From IMG/VR virus record IMGVR_UViG_3300044638_002652, positions 1 to 21,191 of that record: a stretch of 21,191 nucleotides of DNA, one strand, 5' to 3'. Shown piece after piece: positions 1 through 5,440 of the stretch. Each line of letters starts with the position of its first letter. Positions within the stretch are counted from its first letter, which is position 1. Made by a program: the position numbers and the translations under genes. This DNA comes from a virus. The notes under the pieces are model-generated. The model made no database searches. It saw only the letters and a list, made by a program, of their open reading frames with translations, and was not told the origin of the DNA.

Positions 1-297
1 TATTTGTGAATCATTATAGAATGTATATGTTCTATCACTTATATTAAACTCGTCCTCATTCCATATACCCATTGATTGCATAAGGTCTTTGAAATCCTTC
101 ATTACAGTCCTTTTAAGGGATGGTATTGTTTTCCTTACAATAGTTACCAACTCTTTATTTTGAAGGGCCTGTACGATAAGCCATTGAAGTGCTGCATACG
201 TTTTACCCGAACGCGAGCCACCTACGAGATGACAAACTCTAGTAGGACAATCCTCTATATGTTTATAACTAATCGTTGTATTGACTTCCAGATGCAT
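1..297 (-). CDS. terL: Terminase large subunit, N-terminal part (cut by window edge)
   Basis: This is the ATPase/nuclease motor subunit that packages DNA into the prohead; only about the first 99 residues lie in the window. A Walker A motif, GGSRSGKT, sits at residues 26-33, preceded by a short basic stretch, as is usual in TerL proteins. It is followed by the family pattern IVRKTIPSLKRTVMKDF, around the first helix after the P-loop. The ATG at 297 is chosen because an in-frame TAG lies immediately upstream and no other Met precedes the P-loop. The start overlaps the end of the small terminase gene by 29 nt in another frame. The Walker B and nuclease domains lie beyond position 1. The family call is confident; the subfamily cannot be decided from this fragment. 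Confidence 0.93.
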   Translation of the reverse strand, partial: MHLEVNTTISYKHIEDCPTRVCHLVGGSRSGKTYAALQWLIVQALQNKELVTIVRKTIPSLKRTVMKDFKDLMQSMGIWNEDEFNISDRTYTFYNDSQI

Positions 298-589
298 CTA
301 CTTGATTTTGTGTAATGTTTACGGATATCTGCTGTATTCTTTGTTCTACTTCTGCTTTCAATTCCATTCGGCTTTGTTTAGGTAAATGAAACTCTAACAT
401 CTTAAGTGTGATGTCTACTGCACCCTTTGGGTCTTTCTTCATCATCTCCTCCATTAGTGATGGTAGATTATCCATAACTTTATTAGTAGCACGAGCTAAT
501 GATAGTTTCATCATCTCTGTACTTCTATTGAGAGCACCAGCCGGTCTACCTGCTCTATTAATTCTTTTATCGTTCTTTTGAAATGCCAT
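269..589 (-). CDS. terS: Probable terminase small subunit
   Basis: A 106-residue, basic, mostly helical protein directly upstream of terL and overlapping it by 29 nt. The N-terminus reads KRINRAGRPAGALNRST, a Gly/Pro-containing basic motif typical of the short DNA-binding proteins (DUF5681-like) that precede TerL in many phages. The middle section (KVMDNLPSLMEEMMKKDPKG and on) resembles the helical oligomerisation region. TerS recognises the packaging site and regulates TerL. The assignment rests on position and general resemblance, not on a diagnostic catalytic motif. About 90 nt without a gene separates it from the sigma-like gene upstream, and I found no clear promoter there. Confidence 0.72.
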   Translation of the reverse strand: MAFQKNDKRINRAGRPAGALNRSTEMMKLSLARATNKVMDNLPSLMEEMMKKDPKGAVDITLKMLEFHLPKQSRMELKAEVEQRIQQISVNITQNQVDASGSQYND

Positions 590-680
590 TGTAATTGGTT
601 GTATTTAACAATATATATAGATATAACAACTACATCCACCTTTGTATTTATCGTTGGACCTTGCCACCTTAGAATTGATT

Positions 681-1235
681 CTACGATGGTTTAAAGGGAT
701 TAACCTTTACTAATCTTATATGTTGTTTAATCTTTTTGACATTTAGAAAGGATGTTGATTTACTTATCCCTATATCTTTACTCAACTTATCCAATGTCAT
801 CTTATCATCACTAAAGAAATATAATTCAGCTAATCGTGCTGAACTCCACATCTTTGTTTTTTGTAGTTGTTGTATCTCATTTACTATTTCATCATAGCAT
901 TGCTGTACTTTGGTATCCATCTCCTCATTATATTCTTCATCTACTTCATCATAAGTGTCCGAAATGGTTTGTACCTTACCATTACTCTTTACCATATTAA
1001 TGTGACGTGTTCGTAAGAATGAATGAAGATACATCATATTGAAATCATCTACACCATACCATATATTAGGATTACCTCTTTCGGCAATGTAAGAGTAGAG
1101 TTCTGCAACTAATTCCTTAGCCATCTCTCTATTCTTTGTTATGTTGTATGAAGCGGACATCAACCAATCATTCTTAACTCTATAAAGAATATCAAGCCTT
1201 CTATTGTTTTCTCTTTGTATTTCTTCTATACTCAT
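681..1235 (-). CDS. Sigma-70-like (ECF-type) transcription factor
   Basis: A 184-residue protein whose layout matches a short two-domain sigma factor. Residues about 22-80 look like region 2: a helix with NREMAKELVAELYSYIAER, then a section ending FLRTRHINMVKSN, comparable to the core-binding and -10-recognition helices. An acidic linker follows (about 93-108). Residues about 146-172 (LDKLSKDIGISKSTSFLNV) look like a region 4 helix-turn-helix. Its start overlaps the stop of the preceding gene as TAATG, suggesting translational coupling. It lies just before the terminase genes. It could instead be a non-sigma HTH regulator. Together with the gene at 5881-6753 it would give the phage two sigma-type proteins. 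Confidence 0.6.
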   Translation of the reverse strand: MSIEEIQRENNRRLDILYRVKNDWLMSASYNITKNREMAKELVAELYSYIAERGNPNIWYGVDDFNMMYLHSFLRTRHINMVKSNGKVQTISDTYDEVDEEYNEEMDTKVQQCYDEIVNEIQQLQKTKMWSSARLAELYFFSDDKMTLDKLSKDIGISKSTSFLNVKKIKQHIRLVKVNPFKPS

Positions 1236-1462
1236 TAAATCCTATCACTTACAAATTTTCTCAGCTCATCAATACATCTTACCCATAATCCGCCTGATGA
1301 TTTACAGCTGCAAGGTTGTGGTTCTTTGTTACCTCTTATTTGTGTGCACCTACTCCACATCTTACCCATTAAGTGTTCGGGTAAATGCATTTTGATTGAT
1401 GATAGTTCTTCTTTCATTAGATTGAATTCTGATTCATTAAAGGGTGCGTATTTATTTTCCAT
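1235..1462 (-). CDS. Small Cys-containing phage protein, function unknown
   Basis: A 75-residue protein. The N-terminal half is acidic and helical; the C-terminal half carries Cys at roughly 39, 51, 53 and 63, with the stretch EPQPCSCKSSGGLWVRC. The four Cys could bind zinc, and the CSC-SSG-W pattern is one I associate with small proteins of Bacteroidota phages, but I do not know a function. It is separated by 1 nt from the gene above and overlaps the sigma-like gene below by 1 nt (TAATG), so it belongs to the same transcript and may be translationally coupled to that gene. Confidence 0.65.
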   Translation of the reverse strand: MENKYAPFNESEFNLMKEELSSIKMHLPEHLMGKMWSRCTQIRGNKEPQPCSCKSSGGLWVRCIDELRKFVSDRI

Positions 1463-1463
1463 A

Positions 1464-1640
1464 TTATCCTAATTGTGCTATTTGTTCTAATGGAGTATCT
1501 CTCCAAAATCTTTCTAAATCCTCTGCCATCTTTTGTTTAAGTTCATCGGTTATCTCTACATCTTTCAATCCTCCTATACTTTGTAAGAATTTGATATGTG
1601 CTTCTACTGAAGTTTCATTTCTTTGGTATGCTGTTTCCAT
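1464..1640 (-). CDS. Small hypothetical protein (58 aa)
   Basis: A 58-residue, acidic, probably helical protein containing WRDTPLEQIAQLG at its C-terminus. I chose the ATG at 1640 rather than an in-frame ATG 42 nt upstream: the downstream start gives a TAA-T-ATG junction with the preceding gene's stop, the same arrangement as at 3177/3175, whereas the longer form would overlap that gene by 41 nt. No recognisable domain. It is part of the tightly packed run 2197 to 681. Confidence 0.6.
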   Translation of the reverse strand: METAYQRNETSVEAHIKFLQSIGGLKDVEITDELKQKMAEDLERFWRDTPLEQIAQLG

Positions 1641-1641
1641 A

Positions 1642-1827
1642 TTAATATAATTTAATTCCTTCTTTACATCCACATAGTTCATTCAAATAGATTCTTCGTG
1701 CTTCACATCCGCAATCATCTAAGTTAAAGAATCGTTTAGCTATCCATCCTGCTAAATCTTTACCCCATCCTAATGTGATTACGTTTATTAATCCATCTAC
1801 TATGTTTCCCAATTTAATTATGCACAT
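1642..1827 (-). CDS. Small amphipathic protein with DCGC motif (61 aa)
   Basis: A 61-residue protein. Residues about 5-33 form a hydrophobic/amphipathic helix (IVDGLINVITLGWGKDLAGW); then comes NLDDCGCEARRIYLNELCGC. The pattern of a short amphipathic N-terminus, a D-C-G-C motif and a basic helix recurs in small proteins of Bacteroidota phages. Its role is unknown to me; a membrane-associated (holin-like) or small structural role is possible but not shown. The start overlaps the HNH gene by 14 nt. The four Cys could bind a metal or form disulfides. Confidence 0.6.
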   Translation of the reverse strand: MCIIKLGNIVDGLINVITLGWGKDLAGWIAKRFFNLDDCGCEARRIYLNELCGCKEGIKLY

Positions 1828-2197
1828 TTCTATTTGGTTTAGTTATTTGATGATAATGAATAAGATTTTCTGAACGAGTCATATACTCTAAGTTATCAGG
1901 CTTATTATTATGTTTGTCACCATCTTTGTGATTAACTTCTAATCCTTTAGGAATCTTACCTAAGAATGTTTCTGCTATCAAACGATGACCTCTTCTCCAT
2001 AATCTTTGTTTCTTAGGTCCAATACCTACGAATAATCCATAGTATAAATAACCTGATGGGTGAGTACGTGGTCTTAATACTCTTATTTCACCTTTAGGAT
2101 TGTATCTGTAAGATATCTTTGTTGTGTAGATTAATCCATCACTACCTGCATAGTAGTCAGGAAATCCTTTTAAATCTTTAATTTGAATTTTTGCCAT
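1814..2197 (-). CDS. HNH endonuclease with NUMOD4-like N-terminus
   Basis: A 127-residue protein. The N-terminus (about 7-26, KGFPDYYAGSDGLIYT) matches the NUMOD4 DNA-binding element; residues about 70-80 (GHRLIAETFLG) and 87-114 (VNHKDGDKHNNKPDNLEYMT) match the HNH_3 nuclease, with H90, the Asn residues and H114 as likely metal/catalytic positions. Proteins of this type are usually free-standing homing endonucleases that nick or cut DNA and spread their own gene; some phage HNH proteins instead assist terminase cleavage. The gene follows a strong terminator (2246-2281) and starts the run leading to terS and terL. It looks intact. Confidence 0.88.
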   Translation of the reverse strand: MAKIQIKDLKGFPDYYAGSDGLIYTTKISYRYNPKGEIRVLRPRTHPSGYLYYGLFVGIGPKKQRLWRRGHRLIAETFLGKIPKGLEVNHKDGDKHNNKPDNLEYMTRSENLIHYHQITKPNRNVHN

Positions 2198-2245
2198 TGT
2201 ATATTGTTTTGTGTTTATAAATATTAGTAGTTTAGAAAAGTGAGC

Positions 2246-2281
2246 ATAAAAAAGAGAGACTGGAAATGACGCCAGCCTCTC
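2246..2281 (-). terminator. Rho-independent terminator
   Basis: On the minus strand, GAGAG(G)CTGG pairs with CCAG(A)CTCTC around an 8-nt loop, followed by TTTTTTATGCTC. It ends the small-gene transcript coming from 5240-2375. The 12 bases from the U-tract onward are identical to those of the terminator at 19414-19444. Confidence 0.85.
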
Positions 2282-2369
2282 AAAATATAGAGTATGTTAG
2301 AGGAACAAATATAAAATGGCAGTTCCATATAAAAACCCCTAACTCTCTATAAATATTATAATCTACCAT
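2280..2369 (-). CDS. Possible 29-aa hydrophobic peptide
   Basis: A 29-codon frame starting 5 nt after the previous gene's stop and ending with TGA right against the terminator stem. The C-terminal 20 residues are strongly hydrophobic (LGVFIWNCHFIFVPLTYSIF), so a translated product would sit in the membrane. Hydrophobicity arises easily in AT-rich noncoding DNA, and the same stretch can fold as RNA (paired blocks between 2287 and 2350), so this may not be a gene. Confidence 0.22.
   Translation of the reverse strand: MVDYNIYRELGVFIWNCHFIFVPLTYSIF
2287..2350 (-). other. Potential multi-stem RNA structure before terminator
   Basis: Nested complementary blocks: ATAGAG (2287-2292) with CTCTAT (2345-2350), GTTAG (2296-2300) with CTAAC (2339-2343), and GGAAC (2302-2306) with GTTCC (2322-2326). 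Together they give a long interrupted hairpin just ahead of the terminator at 2246-2281. A TATATTTG resembling a -7 box lies at 2313-2306, but no TTTG is correctly spaced. Could be a 3' UTR stabiliser or chance. Confidence 0.35.
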
Positions 2370-2374
2370 TTAAA

Positions 2375-2524
2375 TTAATTATTTTCTGATAATCTTTGTG
2401 ATTCTTCTTCCTGCTTAACATAAGATTCAAATAGTTTCCCCCAGTCTAGGTTTGCAAAAACCCATTCAATTTCTTCTTTAGTTAATTTATCAAAAGGTTT
2501 CTTTAGTATTTCGTCTATATTCAT
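2375..2524 (-). CDS. Small acidic hypothetical protein (49 aa)
   Basis: A 49-residue frame beginning MNIDEILKKPFDKLTKEEIE and ending in a Glu/Gln-rich helix. It starts 1 nt after the TAA of the 118-aa gene, so it is very probably co-transcribed and perhaps coupled with it. Composition is acidic and helical with two Trp (WVFANLDWGKLF). No known domain recognised. The tight junction and protein-like composition support a real gene despite its size. Confidence 0.6.
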   Translation of the reverse strand: MNIDEILKKPFDKLTKEEIEWVFANLDWGKLFESYVKQEEESQRLSENN

Positions 2525-2525
2525 A

Positions 2526-2882
2526 TTATTTCTTTTTAGTTACTGTATTATTAATTAAATCTACTTTATATACCTGCCCAAATAGTTTTTCTATCTCTCT
2601 TTCTTTAACTTCTCTTTCAATTGGGTCTAAATCATATTTGCTTCCAAAATGATTATCAATCCATTTATTCATATCAATTCCTAATTTATTCTTTGAATCA
2701 TTCTGAACTTTAGCTTCTTTCTTAGCTTTGTCATTGTATAACCAATTATCAATGTGTTCTTGGATATCTAATGCTAAGTCTGCCGCATCTTCTATATCTA
2801 ATTCAATACTTGTTTCAGATTTACTGACGATGGTTAATATTATTTTATCTCCATCTTTCTTTACATAGAATTCGTTTGCCAT
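2526..2882 (-). CDS. Small acidic paralog-family protein (118 aa)
   Basis: The N-terminal 50 residues have the same plan as the two genes upstream: a polar start, beta strands (DKIILTIVSKSETSIELDI), then an acidic helix ending in an aromatic/leucine motif (LALDIQEHIDNWLYND). A charged extension of about 65 residues follows, ending IEKLFGQVYKVDLINNTVTK. Function unknown. It has its own host-type promoter (2904-2935) and is followed 1 nt later by the 49-aa gene. The shared plan suggests duplication and divergence of a small regulatory or host-takeover protein; that role is only inferred from its place in the early-looking block. Confidence 0.7.
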   Translation of the reverse strand: MANEFYVKKDGDKIILTIVSKSETSIELDIEDAADLALDIQEHIDNWLYNDKAKKEAKVQNDSKNKLGIDMNKWIDNHFGSKYDLDPIEREVKEREIEKLFGQVYKVDLINNTVTKKK

Positions 2883-2903
2883 ATTATATTGTTTATTGTT
2901 TTG

Positions 2904-2935
2904 TAAAGATACGAAATTTAATTGATATCATTAAA
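2904..2935 (-). promoter_or_regulatory. Host-type promoter (TTTA-N20-TATCTTTA)
   Basis: On the minus strand a TTTA -33 box (2935-2932) is followed after exactly 20 nt by TATCTTTA (2911-2904), close to the Bacteroidota consensus TTTG/TAnnTTTG. It reads into the 118-aa gene with a leader of roughly 15-20 nt. The -33 box lies within the last codons of the upstream 85-aa gene. Confidence 0.68.
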
Positions 2936-3175
2936 CATCTTATCAAAAGCATCCTTTATCTCTATATCTGAAAGAATTCTATCAGATACATTATTGTATT
3001 CCTGCTCCTTCAATTCATCGGGCCAATTGGATTCCTCCCAATTTAATTTGTCATCTTCATAATCAAATTGTAACCATACATTTAAATCATCTACTAATTG
3101 CTTTACATCTTCCCTATCTAGCTGAGAAGTAACAGTAATGAATACTCTATCTCTTTCTTTTTCTACTTTTATCAT
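2918..3175 (-). CDS. Small acidic paralog-family protein (85 aa)
   Basis: An 85-residue acidic protein beginning MIKVEKERDRVFITVTSQ: beta strands followed by the helix LDREDVKQLVDDLNVWLQF, then a Trp/Glu-rich tail. It resembles the 66-aa protein upstream (LTREDVIEMINDLQYYL) and the start of the 118-aa protein downstream. I chose the ATG at 3175 instead of an in-frame ATG at 3217: it gives a TAA-T-ATG junction with the preceding gene, and the longer form would add a hydrophobic segment without counterpart in the paralogs. Function unknown. Confidence 0.68.
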   Translation of the reverse strand: MIKVEKERDRVFITVTSQLDREDVKQLVDDLNVWLQFDYEDDKLNWEESNWPDELKEQEYNNVSDRILSDIEIKDAFDKMFNDIN

Positions 3176-3176
3176 A

Positions 3177-3377
3177 TTATTTTTTATTTTGGGAATCAAG
3201 ATAATACTGAAGGTCATTAATCATTTCAATTACATCTTCTCTAGTAAGTTCTAACTCAAAGTAACTAGTGTCTCTAATGTAATCAATTGGATTAATTGAA
3301 AAAATAAAAGTACCATCTGTTTTTGATACGATTTCTAATTCTGATTCATTGTCTTTGTAAACCTTTCTTGTTGCCAT
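3177..3377 (-). CDS. Small acidic paralog-family protein (66 aa)
   Basis: A 66-residue protein, MATRKVYKDNESELEIVSKT onward, with two or three predicted strands and a C-terminal helix containing ELTREDVIEMINDLQYYLD. It is the shortest, and may represent the core, of three tandem related proteins (3377 to 2526). Its promoter (3406-3437) and an A-rich leader containing ATAAATAAAAAACAAAATT precede the start. No Shine-Dalgarno is visible, as is common for Bacteroidota and their phages. Function unknown. Confidence 0.7.
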   Translation of the reverse strand: MATRKVYKDNESELEIVSKTDGTFIFSINPIDYIRDTSYFELELTREDVIEMINDLQYYLDSQNKK

Positions 3378-3405
3378 AATTTTGTTTTTTATTTATATGT
3401 TATTG

Positions 3406-3437
3406 TAAAGATACTAAATTTAGTCCAAACTACCAAA
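3406..3437 (-). promoter_or_regulatory. Host-type promoter (TTTG-N20-TATCTTTA)
   Basis: On the minus strand TTTG (3437-3434), exactly 20 nt, then TATCTTTA (3413-3406). It drives the paralog genes starting at 3377, giving a leader of about 20 nt. The -33 box lies immediately after the stop codon of the 105-aa gene. The -7 octamer is identical to those at 2904-2911 and, on the plus strand, 5825-5832. Confidence 0.78.
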
Positions 3438-3755
3438 TTATTTATTATTTATAGTCTTTCTTATTAATTTTAATTCTGACTCGTTTAATTGTATATTATT
3501 AACAACCCACTTTAGATACCAAATCGGTACTGAAGTTATATCAATTCCTTTATACTTTCCAACATTCATATAAGCTTGTTTACAATTAATAAAATTAGAA
3601 TTCTTTTCAATAGTTGAATTTAATCTTGGAAGCGTTTGACCTCTAACAGGTAATGGATTCCAACTTTTTGCTAACTCATCAACTTTTTTAGATTGCTCTA
3701 ATTTCTTTTTTTGTAATGCTTCTTTTCTTAATTTGTTTTTTTGTTTTAAATTCAT
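3438..3755 (-). CDS. GKYKG-domain protein (DUF3820 / ExoX C-terminal-like)
   Basis: A 105-residue protein with a Lys-rich helical N-terminus (NLKQKNKLRKEALQKKK) and a C-terminal domain of about 45 residues containing NVGKYKGIDITSVPIWYLKW. The GKYKG...P..YL.W pattern is that of the DUF3820/ExoX-like C-terminal family, small domains often attached to exonucleases or found alone in phages and thought to act with nucleic acids. No nuclease domain is present, so this is the stand-alone form. The ATG at 3755 is preferred over one at 3779, because it is followed directly by the basic helix and preceded by an A-rich leader; the longer form adds 8 residues. Confidence 0.65.
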   Translation of the reverse strand: MNLKQKNKLRKEALQKKKLEQSKKVDELAKSWNPLPVRGQTLPRLNSTIEKNSNFINCKQAYMNVGKYKGIDITSVPIWYLKWVVNNIQLNESELKLIRKTINNK

Positions 3756-3966
3756 ATTGTTATCGTTTAGACACAACATATCTATTAGGAAATTTTTTCA
3801 ATTTCTTCATAATACATACATTGTGTATTATATACCATATCTTAGAAAGTGCTAACAACAAACAACAACACACCTTCTTACCTTAATTTTTACGAGTAAG
3901 TTCCTTATCAGAGTGAGTTAGTTTTACCTGCCGGTGTTTATTGCCTCATTATACTAATTGGATGTT

Positions 3967-4007
3967 AGTTCTCGGTAGATTAAGTATGCTCAGAGTAATC
4001 TACAACT
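3967..4007. other. Long intergenic inverted repeat
   Basis: GTAGATTA (3975-3982) is perfectly complementary to TAATCTAC (3996-4003) around 13 nt. After a 4-nt bulge, AGTT (3967-3970) pairs with AACT (4004-4007). This 12-bp arm could fold in RNA of either strand or be a protein-binding dyad. It is not followed by a U-tract, so a terminator is unlikely. Confidence 0.5.
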
Positions 4008-4054
4008 CTTAGTAGTTTATACTATAATAAATAGCCTGTTAAAATCCCAAACGT

Positions 4055-4088
4055 TAAAAAAAGGGAAAGTTTTTTAGACCTTCCCTTT
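4055..4088 (-). terminator. Rho-independent terminator
   Basis: On the minus strand AAAGGGAA (4088-4081) pairs with TTCCCTTT (4067-4060), followed by a run of T. It lies only about 50-70 nt downstream of the promoter at 4132-4163, so that promoter would make a short RNA unless termination is incomplete or controlled. Confidence 0.8.
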
Positions 4089-4126
4089 GTGAATGTAACA
4101 ATTCGAATAATAGAACTAAAAAACCA
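4055..4126 (-). ncRNA. Candidate short RNA between promoter and terminator
   Basis: The region from the predicted start of the 4132-4163 promoter to the U-tract of the next terminator is about 70 nt. No worthwhile reading frame was found in it. It could be a small regulatory RNA, or the leader of a termination/antitermination switch for the genes from 3755 onward. Predicted from the two flanking signals only. Confidence 0.3.
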
Positions 4127-4131
4127 CAATA

Positions 4132-4163
4132 CAAATATACGAAGAATAATCCATATTACCAAA
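4132..4163 (-). promoter_or_regulatory. Host-type promoter (TTTG-N20-TATATTTG)
   Basis: On the minus strand TTTG (4163-4160), exactly 20 nt, then TATATTTG (4139-4132): a full match to the Bacteroidota consensus. It begins just past the stop codon of the 192-aa gene and points into the intergenic region at 3780-4131. Confidence 0.78.
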
Positions 4164-4164
4164 T

Positions 4165-4743
4165 TTATATTGAACATAAAACGATGTTAGCAATCATATC
4201 GGTTTCAAATATATTCTTTGCTACTTTTACATTAATCTTATCTGTATCTAAATAAGAAACCAAATATTGGTGAATATCAAAGGGTCTACCATTGATAATA
4301 GTATTTCCTTTATCATCTACCATAAATGTCCATTTTGATACATACAAACATTCTATAATTTCTGATTTATTATCATCCATTGTATAACCACTTTCGCAAT
4401 ATACGTGCTCAGCAAATGGTGTATTGATATCATAAAGATAATCATCATGCGCCGCTTGATATCTTCCATATACCATATTATCATATAGGAATGGAACTAT
4501 GTTATTTTTCTCATCATAAGGTAAAATACCATTTTCTAAATCCATTACATACGTTTTGTTTGGTACTAAAACTTCTCTTAGGGTTTCTAAGTATTGTTCT
4601 TTGTACTCATTAAGTTGCTCTACATATATTTCGTGCATGTGTGGACTATCTGTATCTTTCCATCTATCATGCTGTATCATATCACTATGGATAGCTATTC
4701 TTACTTTTAATGCTTCTAACTGAATTTTTGTTTCTAATTTCAT
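4165..4743 (-). CDS. Hypothetical protein (192 aa)
   Basis: A 192-residue soluble protein. The N-terminal third is helical (KIQLEALKVRIAIHSDMIQH, then a Tyr/Glu-rich helix); the remainder is mixed, with many Asp, Tyr and His and a short C-terminal segment. I recognise no family or catalytic motif. It starts 4 nt after the 116-aa gene and is probably transcribed from the promoter at 5248-5279. The promoter for the next unit begins right at its stop codon. Expected to be an early gene by position only. Confidence 0.68.
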   Translation of the reverse strand: MKLETKIQLEALKVRIAIHSDMIQHDRWKDTDSPHMHEIYVEQLNEYKEQYLETLREVLVPNKTYVMDLENGILPYDEKNNIVPFLYDNMVYGRYQAAHDDYLYDINTPFAEHVYCESGYTMDDNKSEIIECLYVSKWTFMVDDKGNTIINGRPFDIHQYLVSYLDTDKINVKVAKNIFETDMIANIVLCSI

Positions 4744-4747
4744 AACT

Positions 4748-5098
4748 TTATTTTGTTTTATTTTTTGTTTCTAATAATGTGTTTTCTAATAATTTGTGCA
4801 ATCTTTGATATTCTTTGTAATACCAAAACCAATCGTGCTTATCTTTTAATTCTGATGATATTGATAATTTATTAACTTTATCAGAAATAAAAACACCCAT
4901 TTCCATACCATTTGAACAGTAATAGAAAATGGAACCAGGATCACCCATATGTTTTCTAACATTTGTTACCTGCATTATATAACGTTCACCATCATGCTCA
5001 TCATCATTCTGTTCAAAGGTAAATTTAGTATTATTTTCACAAATCTTTTCCAATGCTTTACGTGCATTGATTACATCTGAATCATTTTCTCTATACAT
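4748..5098 (-). CDS. Hypothetical protein (116 aa)
   Basis: A 116-residue protein with a helical N-terminus (DVINARKALEKICENNTKF), a central section that looks like beta strands (ERYIMQVTNVRKHMGDPGS, then FYYCSNGMEMGVFISD), and a C-terminal aromatic helix (WFWYYKEYQRLHKLLENTLL). No known family recognised. It is the first sizeable gene after the promoter at 5248-5279 and is separated by 4 nt from the 192-aa gene, so the two probably form one transcript. Confidence 0.68.
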   Translation of the reverse strand: MYRENDSDVINARKALEKICENNTKFTFEQNDDEHDGERYIMQVTNVRKHMGDPGSIFYYCSNGMEMGVFISDKVNKLSISSELKDKHDWFWYYKEYQRLHKLLENTLLETKNKTK

Positions 5099-5102
5099 AA
5101 TC

Positions 5103-5183
5103 TTATTTTTTAAGGTTTGTGAATAATAAAAACGGGTTTTCTAAGATGAGTTTAAGGAATTCCTTGCGTGTGATTTTTGCCAT
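5103..5183 (-). CDS. Possible 26-aa leader peptide
   Basis: The first ATG downstream of the promoter at 5248-5279 opens a 26-codon frame, MAKITRKEFLKLILENPFLL and on, ending 4 nt before the start of the 116-aa gene. The peptide would be basic and amphipathic. Its place as the first frame of a transcript and its close spacing to the next start fit a leader peptide or a small phage effector. Too short for certainty. Confidence 0.4.
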   Translation of the reverse strand: MAKITRKEFLKLILENPFLLFTNLKK

Positions 5184-5247
5184 TTGTATTGCCCGTTAGG
5201 GACTTGGTTTAAGTGTGAGTTGAGGAATACCCCCAACCCTTACTATA

Positions 5248-5279
5248 CAAACATACGAAATGCTTGTGAGAATACCAAA
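5248..5279 (-). promoter_or_regulatory. Host-type promoter (TTTG-N20-TATGTTTG)
   Basis: On the minus strand TTTG (5279-5276), exactly 20 nt, then TATGTTTG (5255-5248): a perfect match to TAnnTTTG. The predicted transcript starts near 5241 and carries the 26-aa frame, the 116-aa gene and the 192-aa gene. It sits about 30 nt downstream of the repeat and DnaA-box region. Confidence 0.8.
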
Positions 5280-5309
5280 CGGTTTAAGGGTTAATTTTAC
5301 CCCCAAAAA

Positions 5310-5410
5310 CGTAAGTCATTGATAGTCAATAAAAAAGTTTTTCCACAAGTTATTCACATTTCATAACTCGTTGATAATCAATCTTTTACATAACTCATTG
5401 ATAATCAATG
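5310..5410. other. Candidate replication origin (DnaA boxes plus repeats)
   Basis: Two matches to the DnaA box TTWTNCACA lie 2 nt apart in the same orientation: TTTTCCACA (5339-5347) and TTATTCACA (5350-5358). Around them are three copies of a near-palindrome: CATTGATAGTCAATA (5317-5331), CGTTGATAATCAATC (5369-5383) and CATTGATAATCAATG (5396-5410). The last two extend to a 22-nt direct repeat with 27-nt spacing. The region is gene-free, AT-rich and bounded by a promoter and a terminator. This is typical of an iteron-type or DnaA-dependent origin, but the repeats could equally be regulator binding sites. Confidence 0.42.
5362..5410. repeat. 22-nt direct repeat, two copies
   Basis: Copies at 5362-5383 and 5389-5410 differ at two positions; each begins CATAACTC and contains TTGATAATCAAT. 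A diverged third copy lies at 5310-5331. The core is nearly self-complementary, suggesting a dimeric binding protein. Confidence 0.75.
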
Positions 5411-5413
5411 ACA

Positions 5414-5440
5414 TAAAAAAACCCCCAAAATAGGGGGTTT
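5414..5440 (-). terminator. Rho-independent terminator
   Basis: On the minus strand AAACCCCC (5440-5433), a 6-nt loop and GGGGGTTT (5426-5419) are followed by a T-rich run. It follows the 102-aa gene (stop at 5488) and insulates the candidate origin from transcription coming from above. Confidence 0.88.

Larger units (their letters stand above)
3780..4164. other. 385-nt intergenic region with promoter, terminator and hairpins
   Basis: The longest stretch but one without a substantial gene. Reading on the minus strand it holds, in order, a host-type promoter (4132-4163), a terminator about 50-70 nt later (4055-4088), a long stem (3967-4007) and a final 200 nt with only tiny frames (for example 17 codons from 3838 to 3785). 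No tRNA fold was found. It separates the 192-aa gene from the GKYKG-domain gene. Confidence 0.6.

Noticed and set aside
3785-3838. A 17-codon frame and an overlapping 16-codon Lys-rich frame upstream of the GKYKG-domain gene.
   Set aside because: Too short and mutually overlapping; could act as upstream frames but nothing supports translation.
4091-4110. ATTCGAAT at 4101-4108 resembling a tRNA T-loop.
   Set aside because: No flanking T-stem, acceptor stem or anticodon arm can be formed; it is a simple palindrome.
4206-4213. A second TATATTTG on the minus strand inside the 192-aa gene.
   Set aside because: Lies within coding sequence and lacks a correctly spaced -33 box.
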